Shown here piece after piece: positions 1 through 8,268 of a stretch of DNA of 64,000 nt. The notes under the pieces are model-generated. The model worked only from the letters and a program-made list of their open reading frames with translations. It was not told the DNA's origin and ran no database searches. This DNA comes from Arthrobacter sp. CAU 1506 (GTDB lineage: Bacteria > Actinomycetota > Actinomycetes > Actinomycetales > Micrococcaceae): positions 37,109-101,108 of the forward strand of contig NZ_SUKC01000016.1 in NCBI RefSeq assembly GCF_005047635.1, written 5' to 3'. Position 1 is the first letter of the stretch. Each line of letters begins with the position of its first letter. Position numbers and translations under genes: made by a program.

Positions 1-1775
1 CACAGCTTCTGGCCTGGGTGGCCGAAGTTTCCGAGCTGACGCAGCCCGACTCTGTGTATTGGGTGGACGGCTCCGAAGCGGAATACGCACGCCTGACCGA
101 CCAGTTGGTCGAGGCCGGAACGCTGCAGCGGCTGAACCCTGAGCTGTTCCCGAACTCGTTCGTCGGTTCGTCCGACCCGAAGGACGTGGCCCGCGTTGAA
201 GAGCGGACCTTCATCTGCTCCGAGAAGGAGGCGGATGCCGGGTTTACCAACAACTGGATGGACCCCGCCGAGATGAAGGCGATCCTGCGGGAACGCTTCG
301 CCGGCAGCATGCGCGGGCGCACCATGTACGTGATCCCGTTCGTCATGGGTCCCCTGGATGCCGAGCAGCCGCAGTACGGCGTCGAAATCACTGACTCCGC
401 CTACGTGGTCGCTTCGATGCGCATCATGGCCCGGATCGGCACCGACGTGCTGCGCAAGATGGAAGCCGAGGATGCGTTCTTCGTCCCCGCGCTGCATTCC
501 GTCGGCGCCCCGCTGGAGCCCGGCGAGGCCGACGTCGTGTGGCCGTGCAACGAAGAGAAGTGGATCGTGCACTTCCCGGAAGAGCGCTCCATCTGGTCCT
601 ACGGCTCCGGCTACGGCGGAAACGCGCTGCTGGGCAAGAAGTGCTACGCCCTGCGTATCGCCTCGGTGATCGCCCGGGACGAAGGCTGGCTGGCCGAGCA
701 CATGCTCATCCTCAAGCTCACCAGTCCGGAAGGCAAGGCCTACAACGTTGCGGCAGCCTTCCCCTCTGCTTGCGGCAAGACCAACCTGGCGCTGCTGGAT
801 CCCACCATCGAAGGCTGGAAGGCCGAGACCCTGGGTGATGACATCAACTGGATGCGCATCGGCAAGGAGGGCGAGCTGCGCGGCGTGAACCCGGAGTACG
901 GGCTGTTCGGCGTCGCGCCGGGAACCGGCTGGGGCACCAACCCCAACGCCATGCGCGCCATCGCCAAGGGCAACTCCATCTTCACCAACGTCGCATTGAC
1001 CGACGACGGCGGTGTCTGGTGGGAGGGCATGACCGAGGAAGTGCCTGCTCACCTGACCGACTGGGAGGGCAATGACTGGACGCCGGACTCCGGCCGTCCC
1101 GCCGCCCATCCGAACTCGCGCTTCTGCACCCCGATCTCGCAGATCGACATGCTGGCCCAGGAGTACTACAGCCCGGACGGTGTGGAGATCCACGCCATCC
1201 TCTTCGGCGGCCGCCGCAAGACCACCATCCCGCTGGTCACCCAGGCCCGCTCCTGGACCAACGGCATCTTCATGGGGTCCACGCTGTCTTCGGAAACCAC
1301 CGCTGCTGCGGCTGGTGCCGTCGGAGTGGTCCGCCGCGACCCGATGGCGATGCTTCCTTTCATCGGCTACAACGCCGGCGACTACCTCAAGCACTGGGGA
1401 ACCATCGAGGGCAAGGCCAACCCGGAGCGCCTGCCCAAGGTCTTCCTGGTCAACTGGTTCCGCCGCACGGCCGACGGCGGCTTCGCCTGGCCGGGCTTCG
1501 GCGAGAACTCCCGCGTGCTGAAGTGGGCTATCGAGCGCATCGAGGGCACCGCGGACGCCAGGGAGACTCCGATTGGGTACATCCCGACCGGAGAGTCGAT
1601 CGACCTGACCGGCCTTGACATGACTCCAGGGCAGGTGGAAGAAGCCGTCAAGGTGGATCCCCAGGAGTGGAAGGAAGAGCTCAAGGGCATCGAGGAGTGG
1701 TACGCCCGCTTCGGCGAGGCACTGCCCGACGAGCTGGCTGCCGAACTGAAGCAGCTGCAGGCCCGCTTCGCCTGA
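1..1775 (+). CDS. pckG: Phosphoenolpyruvate carboxykinase (GTP), 5'-truncated by window edge
   Basis: Converts oxaloacetate and GTP to PEP, GDP and CO2, the cytosolic entry step of gluconeogenesis. The GTP-type family is recognised from the P-loop segment FPSACGKTN near base 760, the motif PCNEEKW near 540 and the DDGGVWWEG segment near 1010. The reading frame is open from base 3 through the left edge ([16 protein letters not shown]), which matches the family N-terminus. The GTG at 18 is therefore probably an internal Val codon, and the true start lies a few dozen codons outside the window. About 590 residues are visible, close to the usual ~610. A strong hairpin follows the stop. Family assignment is very secure; only the start is missing. 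Confidence 0.96.
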   Translation, partial: QLLAWVAEVSELTQPDSVYWVDGSEAEYARLTDQLVEAGTLQRLNPELFPNSFVGSSDPKDVARVEERTFICSEKEADAGFTNNWMDPAEMKAILRERFAGSMRGRTMYVIPFVMGPLDAEQPQYGVEITDSAYVVASMRIMARIGTDVLRKMEAEDAFFVPALHSVGAPLEPGEADVVWPCNEEKWIVHFPEERSIWSYGSGYGGNALLGKKCYALRIASVIARDEGWLAEHMLILKLTSPEGKAYNVAAAFPSACGKTNLALLDPTIEGWKAETLGDDINWMRIGKEGELRGVNPEYGLFGVAPGTGWGTNPNAMRAIAKGNSIFTNVALTDDGGVWWEGMTEEVPAHLTDWEGNDWTPDSGRPAAHPNSRFCTPISQIDMLAQEYYSPDGVEIHAILFGGRRKTTIPLVTQARSWTNGIFMGSTLSSETTAAAAGAVGVVRRDPMAMLPFIGYNAGDYLKHWGTIEGKANPERLPKVFLVNWFRRTADGGFAWPGFGENSRVLKWAIERIEGTADARETPIGYIPTGESIDLTGLDMTPGQVEEAVKVDPQEWKEELKGIEEWYARFGEALPDELAAELKQLQARFA

Positions 1776-1806
1776 TCGGAAAAGTCCGGGCCGCCTTGAT
1801 GGCCCA

Positions 1807-1852
1807 AAAACGGGTGAGACCCGGCGCTGTTGCGCCGGGTCTCACCCGTTTT
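1807..1852. terminator. Rho-independent terminator, bidirectional
   Basis: A perfect 21-bp stem (1807-1827 with 1832-1852) and a 4-nt TGTT loop. The stem begins with AAAA and ends with TTTT, so it can work in both directions. It sits 31 bp after pckG and about 90 bp beyond the 3' end of the convergent hmp gene. Confidence 0.92.
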
Positions 1853-1940
1853 GCTGTCCTGGGCCTTGCCCGGATCGCCAGCCGCAGTGCCGAGCCCGTG
1901 GAGCCGCTGGTCTAGACCGGCGACTCCGCGGGCGGCGGGT

Positions 1941-3113
1941 TTAGTTAGCCGAGGCCAGCCAGAGGTCCGGACCGAAGACCTCGTAATGGACCTTCGTGGC
2001 CGGAATGCCGGCGTCGATCGCCTGGCTGCGGATCGACTTCATGAACGGCAGCGGGCCGCAGACGTAGACCGACGCGTCCGCCGGCAGTTCCACATCCTGC
2101 AGGGTCATGAAGCCGGTGTTGAAGCCTTCGGTCGGCTCTTCCAGCCAGAGCTGGAGGTTGGCGCCGTCCAGCTTCTCGACGTCCTCGGTCATCTGCTCGC
2201 GCAGGGCCCAGGCTTCCAGGCTCTTCTCTGCGTGCAGCACGATCACTTCGCGGTCCGATCCCTGGCTGGCCAAGAGCCGCAGCGCGGAGGCGGACGGCGT
2301 GCAGCCGATGCCCGCGGTAGCGAAGACCAGCGGCCCATCTCCGTCGTCCAAGGTGACGTCTCCGTAGGGGTTGGACAGCTCCAGCACGTCGCCCACCTGC
2401 ACCTCGGAGTGCAGGACCGGGGAAACCTCGCCGCCGTCGTCGCGCTTGGTGGTGAAGACGCGGCGGGTGGTGGACTCGACGTCGGAGCTAAGCGAGTACT
2501 GCCTGACCTGGCGCAGCCCGTCCGCCAACGTGACCTTGACCGAGACGAACTGGCCCGGGACGGCAACGGTGGCCGGGGTGTCGTCGGCCGGTTCCAGCAC
2601 AAAGGTCATGCAGCCGATGCCTGCCGGGGTCTTCTCCACCACCTTCCACGGGGTCCACATCTTGTCATTGGCCTGCTGTGCGTAGAGGCCCTTCTCCAGC
2701 TTGATCAGGGCATCGGCCATCAGCCAGTAGACCTCGGTCCACGCTTCGGCGATTTCCGCCGTGATCACGTCGGCCAACTCTTCGGCAATCGCCTCGAAGA
2801 GGTACTTATAAACGATCTGGTACTGGTCCTCGGTGATGCCCAACGAGGTGTGCTTGTTGGCAATGCGGCTGAGCATCTGCTCCGGCACCAGGTCCGGGTT
2901 GGCGACCAGTGCGGAGGCGAAGGCGGCAATCGAGCCCGCCAGGGCCTTCTGCTGCTCGCCGTTGCGCTGGTTCGCGCGGCTGAACAACCCGTCCAACAGT
3001 TCCGGATGGGCGGCAAACATCCGCGAGTAGAAGTTCGGGGTGATGCTCCCGAGCCGCTCGCCGACGAGGGGCAGGGTGGCTTCGATGATGGGGCGGGATT
3101 TTTCCGAGAGCAC
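1941..3113 (-). CDS. hmp: Flavohemoglobin, nitric oxide dioxygenase
   Basis: Detoxifies NO to nitrate using O2 and NAD(P)H in the cytoplasm. It has 390 residues with a globin domain at about 1-140. The B10 Tyr is at about residue 29 (NFYSRMF) and the proximal His is at 88 (ANKHTSLGI). The FAD-binding RQYSLSS motif and an NAD-binding stretch (GIGCTPSASALRLLA) follow, giving the standard globin-FNR order and length. The start is GTG at 3113, with AAGGAG seven bases upstream. The gene lies directly downstream of nsrR on the same strand. A 19-nt palindrome upstream overlaps its likely -35 region, so NO-responsive repression by NsrR is the expected control. Confidence 0.95.
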   Translation of the reverse strand: MLSEKSRPIIEATLPLVGERLGSITPNFYSRMFAAHPELLDGLFSRANQRNGEQQKALAGSIAAFASALVANPDLVPEQMLSRIANKHTSLGITEDQYQIVYKYLFEAIAEELADVITAEIAEAWTEVYWLMADALIKLEKGLYAQQANDKMWTPWKVVEKTPAGIGCMTFVLEPADDTPATVAVPGQFVSVKVTLADGLRQVRQYSLSSDVESTTRRVFTTKRDDGGEVSPVLHSEVQVGDVLELSNPYGDVTLDDGDGPLVFATAGIGCTPSASALRLLASQGSDREVIVLHAEKSLEAWALREQMTEDVEKLDGANLQLWLEEPTEGFNTGFMTLQDVELPADASVYVCGPLPFMKSIRSQAIDAGIPATKVHYEVFGPDLWLASAN

Positions 3114-3182
3114 TGCTACTCCTTGCTGGAAGTGAACGTTACGAGATCAAAGTAGCACCGCAAATGCTAGTTTAAATCCATG

Positions 3183-3201
3183 TTTCTACGTGTTGTAGAA
3201 A
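3183..3201 (-). promoter_or_regulatory. Palindromic operator candidate in the hmp promoter
   Basis: A perfect 7-5-7 inverted repeat, TTTCTAC-N5-GTAGAAA on either strand. It overlaps the -35 position of a promoter whose -10 would be TAAACT (reverse complement of 3169-3174). The placement between nsrR and hmp fits an NsrR site, but the identity of the bound protein is inferred. The repeat could also act as a weak nsrR terminator. Confidence 0.5.
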
Positions 3202-3223
3202 AAGTTCAGCGGAATGGTGCGGA

Positions 3224-3673
3224 TCAGGCCGGACGGCGGGTGAGCAACGTCACAAACACCGGCTCCATTTGTGACTGGTGCGGCAGCGAGGAGACCACCA
3301 CGGAGTCCAGTTCGAGGTAAAAAGCCTCGCGTGCACGGCGCAGTGCCCCGCGCAGTCCGCAGTTGTTGTTCATCGGGCAATCGCCGTTGGGCGACTCGCA
3401 ATCCACCAGGTCTTCGCGGGCATCCAGGGTGCGCAGCACGCTGCCCACCGTGACTGCCCGGCCGGCAGGGCTGATCCGCACGCCGCCGGACCGGCCGCGC
3501 ACCGCTTCGATGAGTCCGAGCCCGCGCAACTTCAGCACCGCCTTGCTGACATGGTTGTACGGCGTCCCCACCCCGTCGGCAATGGCCTGGGTGGTCATCA
3601 GTTCTCCGTCCGGGGCTGCCGAGAGCAGCATCAGCGCCCGGAGGCACACATCGGAGAACGCATTGATACGCAT
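3224..3673 (-). CDS. nsrR: Rrf2-family NO-sensing repressor NsrR
   Basis: Iron-sulfur transcriptional repressor, 149 residues from the start chosen here. An N-terminal winged helix contains the Rrf2-type recognition stretch TPYNHVSKAVLKLRGLGLIEAVRGRSGG. Three cysteines follow at 92, 99 and 105. Starting at the second ATG (MRINAFSDV...) places an Asp at residue 8. Streptomyces NsrR ligates its [4Fe-4S] cluster with Asp8 plus three Cys near 93, 99 and 105, so this start reproduces the ligand set almost exactly. An ATG three codons upstream (3682) is possible. The gene lies just upstream of hmp, its expected target. IscR-like roles are less likely given the hmp context. Confidence 0.9.
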   Translation of the reverse strand: MRINAFSDVCLRALMLLSAAPDGELMTTQAIADGVGTPYNHVSKAVLKLRGLGLIEAVRGRSGGVRISPAGRAVTVGSVLRTLDAREDLVDCESPNGDCPMNNNCGLRGALRRAREAFYLELDSVVVSSLPHQSQMEPVFVTLLTRRPA

Positions 3674-3790
3674 GCTTGCCATATTAGCCGCCCGCTCTTG
3701 ACAAAAGCTGCGGCTGTGCCTTCAATCACCCGGTGCGGCGCAGCCCCGGGTCCTCGGGCCCATCCCGACGACGGGGCACGGCGGCCCTGC

Positions 3791-4273
3791 TCAGCCCTCC
3801 GCCGGGCCGGCTTCTTCCACGGCATCGGGCCAGACGAGGCGTTCCTGCGGGTCCACGAAGGGGTCGGGATAGCTCCACTTGCCATCGTCGTCGTGATGAT
3901 AGGGCTGAATGGCGGAGACGGCGACGCCGGTGGAGTGCTCCACGGCAATCTGGATCGCGTCGGCGTCCTCTTCGGGCAGGAAGATGTCGCTGATCACGGC
4001 GACGGCGCGGAAGTCTCCGCGTTCCTGCCGCAGCGTGGCATACAGATCCTCGATCATGCCGTCCACGTTGACCTCGGCCGCCTCCGCATCAAGATCATCC
4101 GGAGAGACCACCACCAGGCGCAGTCCGCCGTCGTGCGTGGTGACCAGCGCCGCCGGCAGGAACGCCCCGTGGTCGGCCAACTGCTCCTGCGCTACACCCA
4201 GTCCGGTGCCGAACAGCGTGTCGATGTCGGCCAGTACCTCGGCGGGCAGGCCGTCGCGCCAGGACGCACTCAT
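3791..4273 (-). CDS. Conserved hypothetical protein coupled to manB
   Basis: A 160-residue acidic protein with no signal peptide or membrane segment and no motif I recognise. A hydrophobic core (AALVTTHDGGLRLVVVSP, AVAVISDIFLP) suggests an alpha/beta fold. The C-terminus is Pro- and Trp-containing (KWSYPDPFVDPQERLVWPDAVEE). Its ATG overlaps the manB stop by four bases (ATGA), so the two are almost certainly translationally coupled. The high third-position GC matches the neighbours. Function unknown; a role linked to sugar-phosphate metabolism rests on context alone. Confidence 0.8.
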   Translation of the reverse strand: MSASWRDGLPAEVLADIDTLFGTGLGVAQEQLADHGAFLPAALVTTHDGGLRLVVVSPDDLDAEAAEVNVDGMIEDLYATLRQERGDFRAVAVISDIFLPEEDADAIQIAVEHSTGVAVSAIQPYHHDDDGKWSYPDPFVDPQERLVWPDAVEEAGPAEG

Positions 4274-5748
4274 GCTGCTTCCCGGACCCGGGCCAGGACA
4301 TGTTCACGGAGCGTGGTGAGCAGTGCCGGGCTGGTGGCTTCGGCGTTCAGGCGCAGGAACGGTTCCGTGTTGGAGGGCCGCAGGTTGAACCACCAGGATC
4401 CGTCGTCGGCAATGACGGTGGTGCCGTCCAGACGGTCCACGCTCACGCCGGTTCCCGCGTAGGCGGCGGGGCAGTCGGCCGCGGTGGCGGCGGTCCCAGC
4501 GGCGGCCGGGTCGCCGGCCAGAGCGGGCGCGAAGTCGGCCAGCACACGGGCGACGGCGGCGTCCTTGTCCTCGACCTGCGAGTTCAGTTCACCGGTGGCG
4601 TGGTAGGGATCGTATTCGGCGGCCAGTTCGGACAGCGGCGTCGGCTGTTCACCGAGCGCGGCCAGGACATGCATGGCGGCGAGCATGCCGGTGTCGGCGT
4701 TGTAGAAGTCGCGGAAGTAGTAGTGCGCGGAGTGTTCGCCGCCGAACACTGCCTTTTCTTCCGCCATGTGCGCCTTGATGAACGAGTGGCCCACCCGGGT
4801 GCGCACGGCCCGGCCGCCGGCGGCGGAAATGGCTTCGGGCACGGCGCGCGAGGTGATCAGGTTGTGGATCACGGCCGGCTGTTCTTCGCCGACTGCCTTG
4901 GCGCGGGCGATTTCCCGGCGCGCGACCAGCGCGGTGATGGCCGAGGGGGAGACCACGGCCCCGGTGTTATCAATCACAAAGCAGCGGTCGGCGTCGCCAT
5001 CGAAGGCCAGGCCGATGTCGGCCCCGTGCTCCCGGACGGCGGCCTGCAGGTCCACCAGGTTATCCGGTTCCAGCGGGTTGGCCGGATGGTTGGGGAAGGT
5101 GCCGTCCAGTTCGAAGTACAGCGGCACAATCTGCAGCGGCAGCGCCGGTAGGAGGCTGTCGCCGAGCACCGCGGGAGTGGTCATTCCGGCCATGCCGTTG
5201 CCGGCGTCGACCACCACTTTCAGCGGCCGGATGCCGGTGAGGTCCACCAGCGAACGCAGGTACCCGGCGTAGCCGGAGAGCACGTTGGTTTCGGTGATGG
5301 TTCCCGTGCCGGTGCCGTCCGGGATGCCGGTCTCGAGGTATTTCTGCGCCCGGTCGCGGATGTCGAACATTCCGGTGTCGGAAGAGACCGGCACGGCGCC
5401 GGGCTTCGCCATCTTCATGCCGTTGTACTGGGCCGGGTTGTGGCTGGCGGTGAACACCACTCCGGCGGCGTCGAGGGATCCGCAGGCATAGTAGAGCTCG
5501 TCGGTGGAAATCAGTCCCAGCATCACGATGTTGGCACCCCGGCCGGCTGCGCCGTGCGCGAACGCGGCAGTGAACTCCGGCGAGGACGGGCGCATGTCCC
5601 CGCCCACCAGCACCGTCTGCCCGGCCAGGGACAGCACGTCCACGAAGGCGGCTCCAGTCGCTTCGACAGTAGCGGCGGTAATGGTCTCGCCCACGATCCC
5701 GCGGACGTCGTAGGCCTTGAAGGACAGGCCAAGATCTATGCTGCTCAC
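4270..5748 (-). CDS. manB: Phosphomannomutase/phosphoglucomutase
   Basis: Interconverts hexose-6- and hexose-1-phosphates for cell-wall and nucleotide-sugar synthesis. It has 492 residues in the alpha-D-phosphohexomutase fold. The phosphoserine loop TASHNPAQYNG places the active Ser at 102, the metal loop is DGDADR, and the C-terminal phosphate-binding segment is RPSNTEPFLRL. The GTG start at 5748 has no leader: the hexamer TAAGCT (reverse complement of 5755-5760) ends six bases before it, so the message is probably leaderless. The gene is divergent from recQ and overlaps the following hypothetical gene by four bases. Whether Man or Glc is the main substrate cannot be told from sequence. Confidence 0.92.
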   Translation of the reverse strand: MSSIDLGLSFKAYDVRGIVGETITAATVEATGAAFVDVLSLAGQTVLVGGDMRPSSPEFTAAFAHGAAGRGANIVMLGLISTDELYYACGSLDAAGVVFTASHNPAQYNGMKMAKPGAVPVSSDTGMFDIRDRAQKYLETGIPDGTGTGTITETNVLSGYAGYLRSLVDLTGIRPLKVVVDAGNGMAGMTTPAVLGDSLLPALPLQIVPLYFELDGTFPNHPANPLEPDNLVDLQAAVREHGADIGLAFDGDADRCFVIDNTGAVVSPSAITALVARREIARAKAVGEEQPAVIHNLITSRAVPEAISAAGGRAVRTRVGHSFIKAHMAEEKAVFGGEHSAHYYFRDFYNADTGMLAAMHVLAALGEQPTPLSELAAEYDPYHATGELNSQVEDKDAAVARVLADFAPALAGDPAAAGTAATAADCPAAYAGTGVSVDRLDGTTVIADDGSWWFNLRPSNTEPFLRLNAEATSPALLTTLREHVLARVREAA

Positions 5749-5818
5749 CTCACCAGCTTATAAGGGGCACCTGTGGAAAAGGGACAGGTTGTCAGCTGCG
5801 GCTGGAATACTGGGCAGC
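5749..5818. promoter_or_regulatory. Divergent manB/recQ promoter region
   Basis: A 70-bp gap between divergent start codons. Leftward, TAAGCT (5760-5755, minus strand) lies 6 nt before the manB GTG. Rightward, AATACT (5806-5811) lies 7 nt before the recQ ATG. Both fit -10 boxes of leaderless transcripts. No convincing -35 boxes were identified. Confidence 0.55.
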
Positions 5819-8023
5819 ATGGCTGAGCGGACCGACGGGACAATGGACACTGCGACGGCGGAGATCGCCACACTGGAAACGGCGGCGGCCGGGCAGGACG
5901 GCGGCGCCCTGCGCCAAGAGGCCACGGCGCTGCTGCGGGCCCTGGTGGGCAACGACGCGGCGGAGTTCCACGAGGGCCAATTCGAGGCCGTCGAGGCGCT
6001 GGTCTCCGGCGGCCGCCGGGCACTGGTGGTGCAACGCACCGGCTGGGGCAAGTCGGCGGTCTACTTTGTGGCGAGCCTGCTGCTGCGCCGCCGGGGCGCC
6101 GGTCCCACGTTGATCGTCTCGCCGCTGCTCGCGCTGATGCGCGACCAGGTGGCCGCTGCCGAACGCGCCGGCGTGCGCGCCGCCGCCATCAACTCGGCCA
6201 ACCAGCTGGAATGGGGGCAGATCCAGGAGCAGCTGGCCGCCAACACGGTGGATGTGCTGCTGGTATCGCCCGAGCGGCTGAACAATCCGCGCTTCCGGGA
6301 CGAGCAGCTGCCGCAGCTGGTGGGCAGCTCCGGACTGTTGGTGATTGACGAGGCCCACTGCATCTCCGACTGGGGCCACGATTTCCGCCCCGACTACCGC
6401 CGGATCCGGGACCTGATCGGGCAGCTCCCGGACCGGGTGCCGGTGCTGGCCACCACAGCCACCGCCAACTCCCGCGTGGTCCATGACATCGAAGAGCAGC
6501 TCGGCCTGCATGCCACCGCGGAGCACGACGGCGGGGTGCTCACCATCCGGGGGCCGCTCGCCCGCGCCTCGCTGCGGTTGGGGGTGCTCCGGCTGGCCAG
6601 CCCGCGTGCCCGGCTCGGCTGGCTGCTCACCCACCTGAACGACCTGCCCGGCAGCGGGATTATCTACGCACTCACGGTCTCCGCGGCAGAGGATACGGCA
6701 CGGCTGCTGCGTGAGGCCGGCCATGAGGTGGCCGCTTACACCGGCCGCACCGATCCTGCCGAGCGGGAACAAGCGGAAGCGGCGCTGAAGGAGAACCGGG
6801 TCAAGGCGCTGGTCGCCACCAGCGCGCTCGGCATGGGGTTCGACAAGCCGGACCTTGGCTTCGTGGTCCATCTGGGGGCGCCAAGCTCCCCGGTGGCGTA
6901 CTACCAGCAGGTGGGGCGTGCCGGGCGCGGAACCCCGAACGCCGACGTACTGCTGCTGCCGGGCACCGAGGACCGGGATATCTGGGAGTACTTCGCCACC
7001 GCATCGATGCCCAACGAGGGGACCGCCACCGCCGTGCTCCGCGAACTGGCCGCTCCCGGCACGGTGCTGTCCACGGCGGCGCTGGAGACGCTGGTCAACC
7101 TGAAGCGCTCGCCGCTGGAGCTGCTGCTGAAGGTCCTGTCCGTGGACGGCGCGGTGCGCAAGGTCAGCGGCGGCTGGGAGGGAACCGGCCAACCCTGGGT
7201 GTATGACGCGGAGCGCTACGGGCGCATTGCGCAGGCCCGGGTGGCGGAACAGAACGCCATGCTGGACTACGAGAACACGTCCGGCTGCCGGATGGAGTTC
7301 CTGGCCAGCGCGTTGGACGATCCGGCCGCCGCGCCGTGCGGTCGCTGCGACAACTGTGCCGGACCCTGGTACTCGGACAGCATCGCGGCCGAAGCCACTG
7401 AAAGCGCAGGCGCCGCCCTGCAGCGGGCCGGTGTCGAGCTGGAACCCCGAGCCATGTGGCCCAGCGGAATGGACAAGCTGGGCGTGCCGGTCAAGGGCAA
7501 GATCCCGCCGGCCGAGGCCAACGGCAGCGGGCGGGCGCTGGCACGCCTGACAGATCTGGGCTGGGGCGGGCAACTGAGGGAGGTCTTTGGCACCGATGCT
7601 CCGGACCGTGAGGTGCCTGCCGGCATGCTGAAAGCCTGCGTGCAGGTTCTGGCCCAATGGGGTTGGGCAGAGCGGCCGGTGGCCATCGTGAACGTGCCGT
7701 CGCGGAGCCGGCCGCTGCTAGTGCAGTCGCTCGCCCGGGGGCTCTCGGACATTGGCCAGTTGCCGTACCTCGGCGAACTCGCTGTCCCGCACGGCGGCCC
7801 GTGCAGCGGCCCCGGCGGCAACAGCGCCTTCCGGCTGGCCGATGTCTGGGACCAGTTCCAGGTCCCCGATGGCGGGGAAGCATGGCTGGCGCAGAACCGG
7901 GGCCCCGTGCTGCTGGTCGATGATCTCGCCGACAGCCGCTGGACGCTGACCGTGGCCGGCCGCGCACTGCGGCTGGCCGGGGCGGAATCCGTGCTGCCCT
8001 TCGCGCTCGCGCTCAAGGGCTGA
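5819..8023 (+). CDS. recQ: RecQ-type ATP-dependent DNA helicase with C-terminal PRTase-like domain
   Basis: A 3'-5' superfamily 2 helicase of 734 residues. Walker A is GWGKS at 75-79, the DEAH box at 177-180 is followed by CISDWGHDFRPDYRRI, and motif VI is QQVGRAGR at 363-370. A RecQ zinc site uses Cys490, 507, 510 and 513. The HRDC domain is absent. Instead residues about 540-734 resemble a phosphoribosyltransferase fold, with VLLVDDLADSRWTLT at 697-711 matching the PRPP-binding loop pattern. The ATG at 5819 is preferred because AATACT at 5806-5811 suits a leaderless start; upstream in-frame codons would run into the divergent manB promoter. What the C-terminal domain does is unknown. Confidence 0.92.
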   Translation: MAERTDGTMDTATAEIATLETAAAGQDGGALRQEATALLRALVGNDAAEFHEGQFEAVEALVSGGRRALVVQRTGWGKSAVYFVASLLLRRRGAGPTLIVSPLLALMRDQVAAAERAGVRAAAINSANQLEWGQIQEQLAANTVDVLLVSPERLNNPRFRDEQLPQLVGSSGLLVIDEAHCISDWGHDFRPDYRRIRDLIGQLPDRVPVLATTATANSRVVHDIEEQLGLHATAEHDGGVLTIRGPLARASLRLGVLRLASPRARLGWLLTHLNDLPGSGIIYALTVSAAEDTARLLREAGHEVAAYTGRTDPAEREQAEAALKENRVKALVATSALGMGFDKPDLGFVVHLGAPSSPVAYYQQVGRAGRGTPNADVLLLPGTEDRDIWEYFATASMPNEGTATAVLRELAAPGTVLSTAALETLVNLKRSPLELLLKVLSVDGAVRKVSGGWEGTGQPWVYDAERYGRIAQARVAEQNAMLDYENTSGCRMEFLASALDDPAAAPCGRCDNCAGPWYSDSIAAEATESAGAALQRAGVELEPRAMWPSGMDKLGVPVKGKIPPAEANGSGRALARLTDLGWGGQLREVFGTDAPDREVPAGMLKACVQVLAQWGWAERPVAIVNVPSRSRPLLVQSLARGLSDIGQLPYLGELAVPHGGPCSGPGGNSAFRLADVWDQFQVPDGGEAWLAQNRGPVLLVDDLADSRWTLTVAGRALRLAGAESVLPFALALKG

Positions 8024-8090
8024 GTTGCCCCAGGGCCGCTCGGCGGTCGTACGCTCACGGGCTGAGCTGCGGCCTCCCGGGCTGAGTCGC
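8017..8090 (+). repeat. Three imperfect 12-bp repeats spanning the recQ stop codon
   Basis: GGGCTGAGTTGC at 8017-8028 includes the recQ TGA stop. Near copies follow at 8059-8070 (GGGCTGAGCTGC) and 8079-8090 (GGGCTGAGTCGC). The rest of the 245-bp gap up to 8268 holds no gene I can support. Confidence 0.6.
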
Positions 8091-8268
8091 GACCTCCCCT
8101 TGTACGTTGACGGTTGGCTGTGCCGGGGCCACAATCGCATTGTCAACGCGGACGAGATGCCGCGGGCCTAGGTGAAGGGCTGCCTGGCCCGGCGGGTCCC
8201 GAACGTTCGAGGCCGCCAGCGCTGGTCGGATGGTGGCTCGCTCCTAGCATCAGGGGAGGTCGCTGAGC

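Noticed and set aside
1830..3155. A 441-codon plus-strand frame opposite hmp
   Set aside because: Antisense of hmp, beginning inside the terminator.
5792..7657. A 621-codon minus-strand frame opposite recQ
   Set aside because: Antisense shadow; repetitive Gln/His/Arg-rich composition and no start signal.
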